Of a stretch of 44,249 nucleotides of DNA, positions 25,524-34,043 are shown piece by piece. The position numbers and the translations under genes were made by a program. Each line of letters opens with the position of its first letter. The first letter of the stretch is position 1. The stretch comes from Bacillota bacterium (GTDB taxonomy: Bacteria > Bacillota > Sulfobacillia > Sulfobacillales > Sulfobacillaceae), in contig JAIMAE010000006.1 in assembly GCA_023512105.1 (NCBI GenBank), forward strand, positions 1-44,249. Direction: 5' to 3'. The notes below the pieces were generated by a model. That model was not told the origin of the DNA. It saw nothing but the letters and a program-made list of their open reading frames with translations, and searched no databases.

Positions 25524-27488
25524 CTACGCCTCTTCTTGATATTGGGCCTTCAACCGCTCGACCACCGCGGGATCGGCCAAGGTGGTGGTGTCCCCCAAGG
25601 CCCGCCCCTCTGCGATGTCGCGCAGCAGTCGGCGCATGATCTTGCCGCTGCGGGTCTTCGGCAGCTCGGCGGCGAAAAAGAGGTCATCGGGACGGGCTAT
25701 GGCCCCGATCTTCTGCACCACATGGGCCTTTAACTCCTGCTTTAAGGCTTCGCTGGTGTCCACCGCTTCCTTCAGGGTGACAAAGGCGGCGATGGCCTGC
25801 CCCTTCAGCGGGTCGTGCCGCCCGATCACCGCCGCCTCGGCCACCGACGGGTGGTCGACCAGGGCGGATTCCACCTCCATGGTCCCGATCCGGTGGCCGC
25901 TGACATTGATGACATCGTCGACCCGCCCCAGCAGCCAGAAGTATCCATCCTCGTCGCGCTTGGCCCCATCTCCGGTGAAGTAGCGGCCCGGGAAGCGGCT
26001 CCAGTAGGTCTCCTGATACCGCTTATCGTCGCCCCAGATCGTGCGCAGCATCGAGGGCCAGGGCCGGGTCAAGACCAGGTAGCCTCCGGCACCCGGGGGC
26101 ACAGGATTGCCCGCCAGGTCCACCACCTCTGCCTCAATTCCCGGCAGTGGACGGGTAGCCGATCCCGGTTTGGCCTCGGTAAGCCCGGGCAACGGGCTGA
26201 TCATGATAGCGCCGGTCTCGGTCTGCCACCACGTGTCGACGATGGGGGTGCGCCGCCCCCCGATGTGCTCCCAATACCACATCCAAGCCTCGGGGTTGAT
26301 AGGCTCGCCCACGCTGCCCAGCAGCCGCAAGCTGGAGAGGTCGTATCGCTCCGGCCACTCGGTCCCCCAGCGCATGTGGGCGCGAATCGCCGTAGGCGCG
26401 GTGTAATAGATGTTGACGCCGTACTTTTCCACCAACTGCCAGTTCCGCCCGCGGTCGGGAAAGTCCGGTGTGCCCTCGTACATCAAGGTGGTCGCCCCGT
26501 TGGCGAGCGGGCCGTAGATTACGTAACTGTGCCCTGTCACCCAGCCAATGTCCGCCGTGCACCAGTAGACGTCGCGGTCTTTCAGGTCGAAGACCATTCG
26601 GGTGGTGGTCTCCACCCCGGTCAGATAGCCGGCCGTGGTGTGCACGATCCCCTTGGGTTTACCGGTCGTCCCCGACGTGTAGAGAATGAACAGGGGCGCT
26701 TCGCTGTCCATTGGCTCCGGCTCGCAGTGCCAGGACTCAGAGGCCAACCATTCCTGCCAATCGAGGTCGCGCCCGGCTCGCCAGTTGACCGAAGCCGCCT
26801 CGCCGACCCGCCGCACCACCACCACGTGGCGGACGCTGGAAGCCCCTTCAAGAGCTTTGTCGACTTGGGCTTTCAACGGCACCACCTGCCCGCGCCGCCA
26901 GCCGCCATCGGCCGTCAACACCACCTCGGCCTGGGCATCGTTGATCCGGTCTCGCAATGCCTCGGCGCTAAAACCCCCAAAGACCACGCTGTGCACCGCC
27001 CCAATCCGGGCACATGCCAACATGGCGATCGGCAACTCCGGAATCATGCCCATGTAGATGGTCACCCGGTCGCCGGCCTTGACGCCGAGCCGCTTGAGCC
27101 CGTTGGCGCAGCGCGCCACCTCCCGTTGCAGCTGACCATAGGTCAAGATGCGCTGGTCGCCCGGCTCGCCTTCCCAAATGATGGCCGCCTTGTTGCGGCG
27201 GTCCGATTCGGCATGGCGGTCGACGCAATTGTACGCGGCATTGAGTTTCCCGCCCACGAACCATTGGGCGTGAGGGGGCTCCCAGCGCAGCACCTCGCGA
27301 AACGGCTCGAACCAGCTCAGGCGCCGCGCCTGTTCAGCCCAATATCCTTCGGGGTCCTGCCGCGCCCGTTGGTAGATTTCCGGGTCGCGGACGTTTGCCT
27401 GGGCGCGAAACTCTTCGCTGGGGGCAAAACGCCGGTTTTCTTGTAGTAAGGCTTCCAGCGCGCGGTCGCCGGACTCAGATGAGGCCAT
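25524..27488 (-). CDS. acs: acetyl-CoA synthetase (AMP-forming)
   Basis: Activates acetate to acetyl-CoA through acetyl-AMP. The 654-residue protein has the N-terminal acetyl-CoA synthetase extension, the AMP-binding P-loop [11 protein letters not shown] (near 265), [32 protein letters not shown], and the C-terminal [11 protein letters not shown] with the catalytic, acetylation-controlled Lys. ATG 27488 has GGAGGGA about 6 bases upstream; the frame is open to 27578 but not conserved there. It is a single-gene unit. No acuABC acetyltransferase genes are adjacent. Confidence 0.96.
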   Translation of the reverse strand: MASSESGDRALEALLQENRRFAPSEEFRAQANVRDPEIYQRARQDPEGYWAEQARRLSWFEPFREVLRWEPPHAQWFVGGKLNAAYNCVDRHAESDRRNKAAIIWEGEPGDQRILTYGQLQREVARCANGLKRLGVKAGDRVTIYMGMIPELPIAMLACARIGAVHSVVFGGFSAEALRDRINDAQAEVVLTADGGWRRGQVVPLKAQVDKALEGASSVRHVVVVRRVGEAASVNWRAGRDLDWQEWLASESWHCEPEPMDSEAPLFILYTSGTTGKPKGIVHTTAGYLTGVETTTRMVFDLKDRDVYWCTADIGWVTGHSYVIYGPLANGATTLMYEGTPDFPDRGRNWQLVEKYGVNIYYTAPTAIRAHMRWGTEWPERYDLSSLRLLGSVGEPINPEAWMWYWEHIGGRRTPIVDTWWQTETGAIMISPLPGLTEAKPGSATRPLPGIEAEVVDLAGNPVPPGAGGYLVLTRPWPSMLRTIWGDDKRYQETYWSRFPGRYFTGDGAKRDEDGYFWLLGRVDDVINVSGHRIGTMEVESALVDHPSVAEAAVIGRHDPLKGQAIAAFVTLKEAVDTSEALKQELKAHVVQKIGAIARPDDLFFAAELPKTRSGKIMRRLLRDIAEGRALGDTTTLADPAVVERLKAQYQEEA

Positions 27489-27604
27489 TCCCCGTCCCTC
27501 CTGCTTAGCTCCTAAAACCGATAAGACTAAAACCTCGCCGCTCTTGAAGGCCGCTGCACCACCGTAGCCCTCCCTCAAGCGCGAAATTTTCTGGCCGTAG
27601 CTCG

Positions 27605-27610
27605 ATCATA
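27605..27610 (-). promoter_or_regulatory. extended -10 element of acs
   Basis: The minus strand reads TGGTATGAT, an extended -10 (TGn plus TATGAT), about 117 bp before the acs start. No -35 match is visible. The rest of 27489-27820 holds only the promoter of the next gene. Confidence 0.35.
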
Positions 27611-27770
27611 CCATACGACCTACGCTCCGCACCCTGCTCTTCTCCCAGCCCAGCCATTTCCACCCATTCCGGGAGCACTTTTGCCCCCTGCCTTGGGACC
27701 GTAAGTCGCTGCCAGGCCGCACCGGATGACCCTGCCGCATCCCGCCGGCTCGCCGTACGCTGAAGCCAGG

Positions 27771-27800
27771 TTGAAACATCCCTGTTTGGCGCAGTGTAAC
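27771..27800 (+). promoter_or_regulatory. candidate promoter of the DUF2892 gene
   Basis: TTGAAA, 18 bases, TGTAAC, ending 20 bp before the start codon. Confidence 0.4.
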
Positions 27801-27820
27801 CGTGAAAGGGGGAACTTCAG

Positions 27821-28027
27821 ATGAGCTACATCAACGTGGGCGCCTGGGACCGGGTGATTCGGGTGGTGGTGGGAGCCGTGCTGTTGGCGGTGGGGATTTA
27901 CGCCAACGTTCCCGTGCCCTGGCTGTGGGACCTCGTCGGCGCCATCCTCTTCCTGACCGGCCTGATCGGCTTTTGCCTGGTCTACCGCTTATTCGGCATC
28001 GACACCACGCACCGGGCTCGGTCCTGA
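27821..28027 (+). CDS. DUF2892 small membrane protein (YgaP transmembrane-like)
   Basis: A 68-residue inner-membrane protein of the DUF2892 family. It starts with NVGAWDRVIRVVVGAVLL and has two membrane helices (about 13-30 and 37-56) with a short loop. The family motif N-x(2)-x-D-R-x-x-R is visible, and FLTGLIGFCLVYRLFGID is typical of the second helix. Such domains occur fused to rhodanese in YgaP, so a link to sulfur metabolism is possible. GGGGG lies about 8 bases upstream of ATG. It is followed by a long noncoding stretch. Confidence 0.82.
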   Translation: MSYINVGAWDRVIRVVVGAVLLAVGIYANVPVPWLWDLVGAILFLTGLIGFCLVYRLFGIDTTHRARS

Positions 28028-28698
28028 TCTAGTTGCAGCCACCCGCTATTCTTCCCTACTCCCCCTCTTCGAGCGACAAACCCGTGAGAGGGGGTTTTGA
28101 TGCAAACGGCTTGGTATCCGCAACCCGGGGAATCAAAGCTGGAAAGCGCCCGGTGAGAACACCGGAGCGCACCCAACCGGAAACGGCGTGAGCGGGGCAG
28201 GACGGGCAAGCCACGAATGCCAGTTGGGTTGGGCCAACGCCGCTCTTCAGTAGCTTGCCGCCTGAGCTCCGAAACATGGTTACAGGCCCGCGATAGGCGA
28301 GGAAATTCCCGGGAGAAGCCTCCCGCCAACGTCCTCCCACACCATCCCCCTGGGCGCTGACCCCAGAGACTGCGCATGGCCGGAACGGTTCGCCCGCTCC
28401 CGTGCCGCCCCCGGCTACCCGTCGATGGAACAGAAATGCTTCGGGCTTTATAGGAGAGGGGTCAGTGTCCAGGTCATTCCCGGGGCGACCGGGTGTTCTA
28501 AGGTGCTAAGTGCGGCGAACCCATTTAGCCAACCCGGCCTCAAGATAGCAAACCACCCCTGAAGGAAAACCGGAAAGCCGGGCTTTCGGGCTTGTCGCAG
28601 CCGATCCGACGTGCTACACACAGGGTATAGTCACGTTACACACCTTCCCTACCTTTCCTGCCTAGCTCACCACCTTTTTGGCGAAGGGAGCGACGCGC
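28028..28698. other. 671-bp gene-free stretch with a structured segment
   Basis: No credible gene is present. From about 28100 to 28345 several exact inverted repeats occur: GCGC-CCGGTG-AGAA-CACCGG-A-GCGC (28146-28170), CCCAACC/GGTTGGG (28172-28178 with 28227-28233) and GGCAAGC/GCTTGCC (28205-28211 with 28253-28259), the last two crossing like a pseudoknot. This is more structure than the neighbouring spacers show. It might be an unknown noncoding RNA or an old mobile-element end. The part from 28350 to 28698 holds one weaker inverted repeat (CCGGAAAGC / GCTTTCGG near 28570) and the ribosome site of the hydrolase. Confidence 0.4.
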
Positions 28699-29949
28699 AT
28701 GCCGGACTTTGATGCTACGGTGGATCGGCGCATGAAGCGGTGGCAAGAGCAACGGTGGCTTCTCGATGCCGTCATTCGCACCGTCGGCGTCGAGTGGGAC
28801 CAGGGCCGAATAGCCTATACGCTTGGGCCTTGCGGTCCTGCAGCAACCGCCGACTTCCTGGGCGTCCGGTCCCGGGTGCAGAAGTTTGCCGATATCTCCA
28901 AGGCGTTCGCGCGGGCGGCTGACCGGCGACTGGCCATGGCTCAGGAAGCGGAACAGCACCACCGGCCAGTGACCGCCCGCGAATCCTACTTTATCGCCTC
29001 TCTGCTCTACGGCAGTGCCCAATGGCCCATCTTCGCCGCCACCGACGAAAATCGCCGTCTGGACCGGAACAAGGTAGATTGTTACCAGGCCTACGCCAGA
29101 CTGGCGGACCACCCCGTAGAACGGGTGGAAGTGCCGTTTGGTTCCGGGCACCTTCCAGGATGGCTTCATCTACCCCCAACCGGTCAGCCCCCTTTTCCCA
29201 CGGTCATCGCCATTGATGGCATGGATGGGTTCAAAGAGATGATGGTGGCACTGTACGGAGATGCCCTCCTGCAACGCGGGTTGGCGGTGCTGGCGGTGGA
29301 CGGTCCAGGCCAGGGGGAGGCCTTGGTCAGCTATGGCCTTACGGTGACGCCAGATAACTTCCGCGCGGCAGGGCGCGCCTGGATGGACTGGGTGCGGGCA
29401 CATCCTGCCCTCGACCCGGCTCGGGTGGCGGTGTACGGCGTTAGCTTCGGATCTTACTTCGCCACCTTGGTGGGGGCAGAGGTGGCGGATCTCAAAGGCG
29501 TGGCGGTGGCCTATGTCTGCCACGAGCCAGGCGGCCACACCATCTTTGAAACTGCCTCTCCCACGTTCAAATTGCGGTTTATGTTCATGGCCGGCTACGA
29601 TGAAGAGGAAGCCTTTGACAAGTTTCGCCAGGGCTTCGATCTAACCGGGGTCGGGAGCCAATTGACCTCTCCCTACCTGGTGGTGGCCGGCGAGGAAGAC
29701 GAGCTCTCCCCGATCGAGTACACCTACCGGCTCCTGGAAGAGATGACGGTGCCAAAAGAACTCCTCTTGTATGAGGGGGAGCGCCACGGCCTGCACTCCA
29801 CCAGCTCCAGCGCACTCGGACCCTCCGACCGCGATTGGGTGGCTGATTGGCTGGCAGAGCGCCTCCTCACCGACCGCCCCGCCCCTTCGCGACGGGTTTA
29901 CGTAGACCTGGCGGGGCGCATTCGCGCAGAAGCATGGCCTGAGCGCTAA
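28699..29949 (+). CDS. alpha/beta hydrolase, FrsA / pseudooxynicotine-hydrolase-like
   Basis: A 416-residue hydrolase with a helical N-terminal cap (about 1-140) and an alpha/beta core, the layout of the FrsA/DUF1100 and 2,6-dihydropseudooxynicotine hydrolase (C-C bond hydrolase) group. The nucleophile is Ser249 in GVSFGS, the oxyanion region IDGMDGFKE, the acid Asp in EEDELSP and the base His in ERHGLH. AAGGGAG stands 8 bases before ATG 28699; a TTG at 28678 is less likely. There is no signal peptide. It stands alone between two gene-free stretches, so the substrate is open: ester or C-C bond in a degraded compound. Confidence 0.8.
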   Translation: MPDFDATVDRRMKRWQEQRWLLDAVIRTVGVEWDQGRIAYTLGPCGPAATADFLGVRSRVQKFADISKAFARAADRRLAMAQEAEQHHRPVTARESYFIASLLYGSAQWPIFAATDENRRLDRNKVDCYQAYARLADHPVERVEVPFGSGHLPGWLHLPPTGQPPFPTVIAIDGMDGFKEMMVALYGDALLQRGLAVLAVDGPGQGEALVSYGLTVTPDNFRAAGRAWMDWVRAHPALDPARVAVYGVSFGSYFATLVGAEVADLKGVAVAYVCHEPGGHTIFETASPTFKLRFMFMAGYDEEEAFDKFRQGFDLTGVGSQLTSPYLVVAGEEDELSPIEYTYRLLEEMTVPKELLLYEGERHGLHSTSSSALGPSDRDWVADWLAERLLTDRPAPSRRVYVDLAGRIRAEAWPER

Positions 29950-30318
29950 GACAGGCGGGGCCCGTGCCGAATCAAGGCCACTCAGCGGCCCACTGACCCC
30001 CAGGGTGGGTTGTTGGGTAGCTCCGCCTTTTACCAGACGACGGGTGTGACTTCGCCCGTGGTAACCCGCCCCGCGGCAGGGAAGAGCTCTCCCCGGAAAC
30101 CCCGTTTCTTCTTACCCTGGGCCTTTGTGCACCCCCATTCCCTCCCTCGCACACCTCCCCCTACGGCTTGGCCAGGATACCGATGAACCTAAGCACGCTC
30201 GACCCTTCCCATGACCACACGTTTTCATTATCCGCTTTCTGCATTTATGGTCGGCCTAGTCCTTCGCTTTCAGCATAATGGCTCCAAACCCTGCTGACTG
30301 CTGAGGGAGGATTGAGCG
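29950..30318. other. gene-free stretch upstream of yedE
   Basis: A 369-bp spacer. I see one hairpin near 30040-30060 (ACGGG / CCCGT) and the yedE ribosome site GGGAGG, but no convincing promoter, terminator or RNA gene. Confidence 0.4.
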
Positions 30319-31557
30319 ATGGCGTGGTTGGAATCCATTCAACGCCGATTCTTCGGCGGCTTTTGGAACCCGTACGCCAGTCTGGTTGCAGCCGGCGTCG
30401 GAGCCGCCTTGTACTTTGGATTCACCGGCACCTTGTGGGCGGTGACCGGCGAATTCACCCGCTGGGGAGGAAATCTGCTCCAGCTGTTCGGCGTCGATCC
30501 CACCGGGTGGGCCTACTTTAAGGCGATTAAACTCACCTCGAGCCCACTGACCCGTTCCGATGGCTGGCTCGTCATCGGGATGTTGCTGGGGAGCCTGGTT
30601 AGCGCGTTGATGAGCGGGCATTTCAAAATCCGCTGGCCAGCCCACGCTCGACGCTGGGTCCAGGGCCTGGTCGGAGGGCTGCTGGCCGGATTTGGCACCC
30701 GGCTGGCCATGGGGTGTAATCTGGCGGCATTTTTCACCGGACTTCCTCAGTTTTCCTTGCACACCTGGCTGTTCATCCTCGGAACCGGGCTGGGAAGCTA
30801 TTTGGGCGTCAAGGTGGCGGTGCGCCCGTTTATGGCCGGCCAGCCGCGCCTTGAGCACGGCGTCCGCACGGTGGCGCTGGCGGAGGCAAGCGCGAAAGCA
30901 GGGCCGCACCGCCACCTGTGGGCCGGTCTGGTGGCCGGTGGCGCGACCTTGACCCTAACCGCCGCCGCGATCGCCGCGGGACACCCGATCTGGGGATTGG
31001 CGGGGCTATTCGGCGCGGCCTTCGGGATCTTAATTCAGCGGGGCCAGGTCTGTTTTACCGCCGGCTTGCGCAACCTCTGGTTGTTCGGCGACGGCACCCT
31101 GGCCAAGGCCATTCTCCTGGGCATGGCGGTGCAGTCGATAGGCACAGCCATCTTTATTTACAAGGGCGTGCCACCCATCATTCATTGGGCCAGTCTCGGG
31201 GCCTTGCTGGGCGGGGTGATGTTCGGCGTAGGCATCGTAGTTGCCGGCGGATGTGAAACCGGATGGATGTACCGGCTGATGGAAGGGCAGATGCAATTTC
31301 TCAGTGTCGCGGTCGGCAACGTGGTCGGCGCCACGGTGTTGGCCTACGGTTGGGACCATTGGGGCATTTACCAAGCTCTGGTCGCCCCTTGGCCCGAGGT
31401 CAACCTGATTCACACCTGGGGTTGGCTTGGCGGCCTTGTCGCGACATTCGCTTTCCTGGCTGCCTTATGGGCGGTGGTGGCGTGGCGCGAAAGGACTTTC
31501 CGCATTCAGCGCCAAGCCCGCGCGCCGATACCTTGGCGCCAGTCCGCCGCGCGCTGA
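30319..31557 (+). CDS. yedE: selenium-metabolism membrane protein YedE (YeeE/YedE family)
   Basis: A polytopic inner-membrane protein (412 residues, about ten helices) of the YedE/FdhT group, thought to import or handle a selenium (or sulfur) species for selenoprotein synthesis. From memory it matches E. coli YedE along its whole length: ITGTxWAVTGEFTRWGG near 35-51, RLAMGCNLAAFFTGLPQFSL (Cys133), QVCFTAGLR (Cys245) and AGGCETGWMYR (Cys312), the conserved cysteines expected to relay the chalcogen. GGGAGG lies 8 bases before the ATG. The yedF gene starts 31 bp downstream. This fits with the UGSC selenoprotein 20 kb away. Confidence 0.93.
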   Translation: MAWLESIQRRFFGGFWNPYASLVAAGVGAALYFGFTGTLWAVTGEFTRWGGNLLQLFGVDPTGWAYFKAIKLTSSPLTRSDGWLVIGMLLGSLVSALMSGHFKIRWPAHARRWVQGLVGGLLAGFGTRLAMGCNLAAFFTGLPQFSLHTWLFILGTGLGSYLGVKVAVRPFMAGQPRLEHGVRTVALAEASAKAGPHRHLWAGLVAGGATLTLTAAAIAAGHPIWGLAGLFGAAFGILIQRGQVCFTAGLRNLWLFGDGTLAKAILLGMAVQSIGTAIFIYKGVPPIIHWASLGALLGGVMFGVGIVVAGGCETGWMYRLMEGQMQFLSVAVGNVVGATVLAYGWDHWGIYQALVAPWPEVNLIHTWGWLGGLVATFAFLAALWAVVAWRERTFRIQRQARAPIPWRQSAAR

Positions 31558-31588
31558 TCCCCTGGCCGAAAGGAGGTTTCACTAGCTG

Positions 31589-31870
31589 ATGCAAGCCTCG
31601 AACACGCCACACTTGGTTGTCCATCGCAGCCTGAACGTGGAGGGCGAGTCCTGCCCCTACCCGGAGGTGTACACCTTAGATGCCCTGCGCGACATGCATC
31701 CCGGCGAGGTGCTAGAAGTCATTGCTGACTGTCCCCAGTCGTTTATCAACATCCCGGCGGCCGTCGCCCGCGAGGGGCATCGCCTGCGACACCAGGTCCA
31801 GATCGGGGCCTGCAGGTACTTCTACATCGAGGTTGGCTCCTCTGGGTCCGAAACCCCCGCGTCCGGTTAA
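31589..31870 (+). CDS. yedF: TusA/SirA-family protein YedF
   Basis: A 93-residue sulfurtransferase-like protein associated with selenium metabolism, partner of YedE. The TusA motif CPYPE is present (Cys22), preceded by LNVEGES, and DCPQSFINIP follows (Cys48), as in E. coli YedF. The Cys22 thiol would carry sulfur or selenium delivered by YedE. AAAGGAGG lies 12 bases upstream of the ATG, a longish spacing. It ends facing bofA across a strongly self-complementary spacer. Confidence 0.9.
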   Translation: MQASNTPHLVVHRSLNVEGESCPYPEVYTLDALRDMHPGEVLEVIADCPQSFINIPAAVAREGHRLRHQVQIGACRYFYIEVGSSGSETPASG

Positions 31871-31897
31871 ACCCGGAGAAGCAGCAAACGCGGCATT

Positions 31898-32035
31898 GCC
31901 GACGAGGCCGCAAGGGGGCTTCCCCAGCGCCAGGGAGACGGGCCCAGACCTTCTCCGGAACCCTGGCGGCGCCGACCTCGTCGGCCCTCTACCTCGGAGG
32001 CAGGCTCGATAGCCGGGCCCACTCCGGAGAAGGTC
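31898..32035. repeat. nested inverted repeats between yedF and bofA
   Basis: Three exact inverted repeats overlap: GCCGACGAGG (31898) with CCTCGTCGGC (31976-31985); nested inside it CGCCAGGG (31928) with CCCTGGCG (31961-31968); and GACCTTCTCCGG (31947-31958) with CCGGAGAAGGTC (32024-32035), a 12-bp match. The first two form one long hairpin; the third is mutually exclusive with it. The position between convergent genes suggests a two-way transcript end, without T-tracts. Confidence 0.55.
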
Positions 32036-32294
32036 AAACCAGCCATTTGAGGGCCACCAAGAGGCCGAAGCCCGGAAGCCCCAGCAATCCCACCGTCCCC
32101 GCGGTCACCGGGTTCAATCCGATGGCAAGGCCTTGTCCCCCCACCACGTGATTCCAGATTACCAGCCCCACCGCGCCCAAGACGGAGCTTAGGAGCCAGC
32201 GCCCTAAGAATCGAAACACCGAGGCCGCCGACCGCCCCAAGGCCAACACCGTCGCCGCCCCGGCCGCCAACGCCAACCCTTCTCCCACCGGCAC
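32034..32294 (-). CDS. bofA: BofA-family protein (pro-sigma-K processing inhibitor)
   Basis: An 86-residue two-helix membrane protein of the BofA family, which in Bacillus inhibits the SpoIVFB protease until sigma-K is to be activated late in sporulation. The family core NPVTAGTVGLLGLPGFGLL is clear at the C terminus. The start is GTG with GGGGAG 6 bases upstream. In Bacillus it follows recR; here about 2.7 kb with a lipoprotein and a hydrolase intervene. Its presence argues for a spore-forming host. Confidence 0.88.
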   Translation of the reverse strand: MPVGEGLALAAGAATVLALGRSAASVFRFLGRWLLSSVLGAVGLVIWNHVVGGQGLAIGLNPVTAGTVGLLGLPGFGLLVALKWLV

Positions 32295-32552
32295 CGTCGA
32301 CTCCCCTCTCGCGATTGTCGGCGTCCGTCTGGACAGGATACCCTTCCTTCCCTATGCCGGAGGTGGGCGGTTTAGAATCCAGGAGGAGCACGAGTAAGCC
32401 GCCGGCGCCCCGGCAAGACCAGCCCCCTGGAAAGCCCCGGAGAAAGTCTGGTCCCCAAAGGCGGCGGGGAGAAAGACCCGGGCAAAAAGCGCTCCTCGCT
32501 TGCGCGGTGGCTTCGGGAGGTCCACGCGTTTAGAGGGAGGAGGATCTCGGGC

Positions 32553-33713
32553 TTAATAGCCGTTTCCGGGATAGCTCCACAGATGGCCTCCCACCGGGTT
32601 GTTCCCCCCCGGGATTACTCCGGCCGGTAAGATGTCCAACCCATCGGGTACGTTGAGGTAGCCGGGAGCCGACCCGGGAACCCCGGTGTGACCGTACTGC
32701 CAGACAATCTGGTTGGTCTTGGGGTCAATCACAATCACGCGGTGGTTGAAATCGTCGTTGAGCAGGACCAGTCCATTGGGCAACTGCAAGGCCAGCGAGG
32801 GGTGGTTCAACCGCCCAGGGCCAGAGGTGACGTAGTACTTCCACAAGACTTTCCCCGAGGGGCTCATGATAACCACCCCGCCGGGGTTGGTGTAAAAGGC
32901 GCAAATGATGTTGCCGTCGGGCGTGAAGTTGGCGTCGCTGGGGTAATAGAACGGGGCGGGGAAGTGAACCGTCCACACCGGTTGCCCCTGCTGATTTAAG
33001 AGAATGGCGTCGTTGCCCCCAATTTGGGTGACCAACATCCCACCGTTGGGCGCAGGAAAGTCGCCGTTGGGCGCCGCGTACGTCTTCGGCGGATTGACCC
33101 GATACACGCCGGTCACGCCGTATTGGCGAAAGATCTGTTTGGTGGCTCGGTCGATGAACAAAATGCGCTGGTTTTTGATATCGGCCACGGTAATGTACTG
33201 ACCGTTCTTCCCGTCAAACAAAAAGGCGTCGTCGGGGGTGTTGAGGTAGCCGGGCGCTTGTCCGGCTTGACCGGGATGGCCATACCGCCAGACGATCTGC
33301 CGCGTCTTGAAATTAATGATGGCGATGGTATTGTTGTCTTCCTCGTTGGTGATGATCTCGTCAAAGTGGGGACCAAAGAAGACATCGTCGTCGTCATACA
33401 GCGGCGACGGCTGGCCAGGCGGTGGGAACTGCCAAACCACCTGCTTGTCAGGGGTCACCAACAGGATCCGGTTGTTGTGGGAGTCCGCAATCAATAAGTC
33501 GCCGGGCAGGATGGAGCTGGGGTGGCTGCTGCCCCAGGGAAGCGGTGGCGAAGGCGAGGGGCTTGAAGTCTTGGGATGGGCCGACTGGGCAATCGGAGCC
33601 GGACTCTGGGGCTTGGGCCCGCTGGCGATGCCGCACCCGGCCAAAGCCAGGGCGGCCACCGCTGCCAGCCAATACCTACGTGATCTCCGCCCGCGGGACA
33701 GACCTGCCACCAT
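32553..33713 (-). CDS. lipoprotein with beta-propeller (NHL/PQQ-like) repeats
   Basis: Exported lipoprotein of 386 residues. After a twin-Arg-rich N terminus (RGRRSRRYW) comes a hydrophobic stretch and the lipobox LALAGC near residue 26, then a Pro/Ser-rich linker and a repeat domain. The repeats contain DLLIADSHNNRILLV and a twice-seen unit IVW(R/Q)YGH.G..G.APGYLN.PD. This pattern predicts a six-bladed beta-propeller of the NHL or arylsulfotransferase type. No catalytic residues are evident; it may bind a ligand or protein outside the membrane. ATG 33713 follows AAGGGGAG by about 4 bases. It lies between bofA and a hydrolase and breaks the recR-bofA block. Confidence 0.8.
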   Translation of the reverse strand: MVAGLSRGRRSRRYWLAAVAALALAGCGIASGPKPQSPAPIAQSAHPKTSSPSPSPPLPWGSSHPSSILPGDLLIADSHNNRILLVTPDKQVVWQFPPPGQPSPLYDDDDVFFGPHFDEIITNEEDNNTIAIINFKTRQIVWRYGHPGQAGQAPGYLNTPDDAFLFDGKNGQYITVADIKNQRILFIDRATKQIFRQYGVTGVYRVNPPKTYAAPNGDFPAPNGGMLVTQIGGNDAILLNQQGQPVWTVHFPAPFYYPSDANFTPDGNIICAFYTNPGGVVIMSPSGKVLWKYYVTSGPGRLNHPSLALQLPNGLVLLNDDFNHRVIVIDPKTNQIVWQYGHTGVPGSAPGYLNVPDGLDILPAGVIPGGNNPVGGHLWSYPGNGY

Positions 33714-33751
33714 ACATCTCCCCTTCGTTGCCTGGGATAGCATGTCGCCCC

Positions 33752-33757
33752 ATTATA
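33752..33757 (-). promoter_or_regulatory. -10 element of the propeller lipoprotein gene
   Basis: A perfect TATAAT on the minus strand, 38 bp before the start codon; no clear -35 box. Confidence 0.4.
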
Positions 33758-33820
33758 TCGCAGGCGTCGACGGGGAGGGGAGCGCCGAAAGTCGAAAGAA
33801 ACGCCGCTGAGCGGATGCTT

Positions 33821-34000
33821 TCACCGTCCAGGCCAAATTCGACAGGAATGCCACGAAATTCGCGGCCAGCGGCGGCTTTTTCCAATCTGTCGCCGCTCCT
33901 GCCAACTGGCCAAGGCCTGGCGCACGTCCTCGCAGTCCCAGCCGGGACTGACAAATTCACTCGCTCGGTCTTTGTCGTGGAAAGAAAGTTGTGGACCCAT
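33821..34000 (-). CDS. possible 59-residue small protein
   Basis: In the 330-bp gap between the hydrolase and the lipoprotein an ATG with GGGGGA 4 bases upstream opens a 59-codon frame (MGPQLSFHDKDRASEF..., Trp- and Arg-rich). It sits where Bacilli carry yaaL between recR and bofA, but the sequence does not match YaaL by eye. It may be noncoding; no homolog is recognised. Confidence 0.25.
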   Translation of the reverse strand: MGPQLSFHDKDRASEFVSPGWDCEDVRQALASWQERRQIGKSRRWPRISWHSCRIWPGR

Positions 34001-34043
34001 GTTGTCCCCCGGGATGGCAAAAGCCCTTCATGGTCCTCTTCGC

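Noticed and set aside
25815-27446. Rightward open frame of 543 codons
   Set aside because: Fully antisense to acs, whose family motifs are unambiguous.
28056-28340. Leftward 94-codon frame in the structured spacer
   Set aside because: No ribosome site and the same bases form strong inverted repeats; no protein family recognised.
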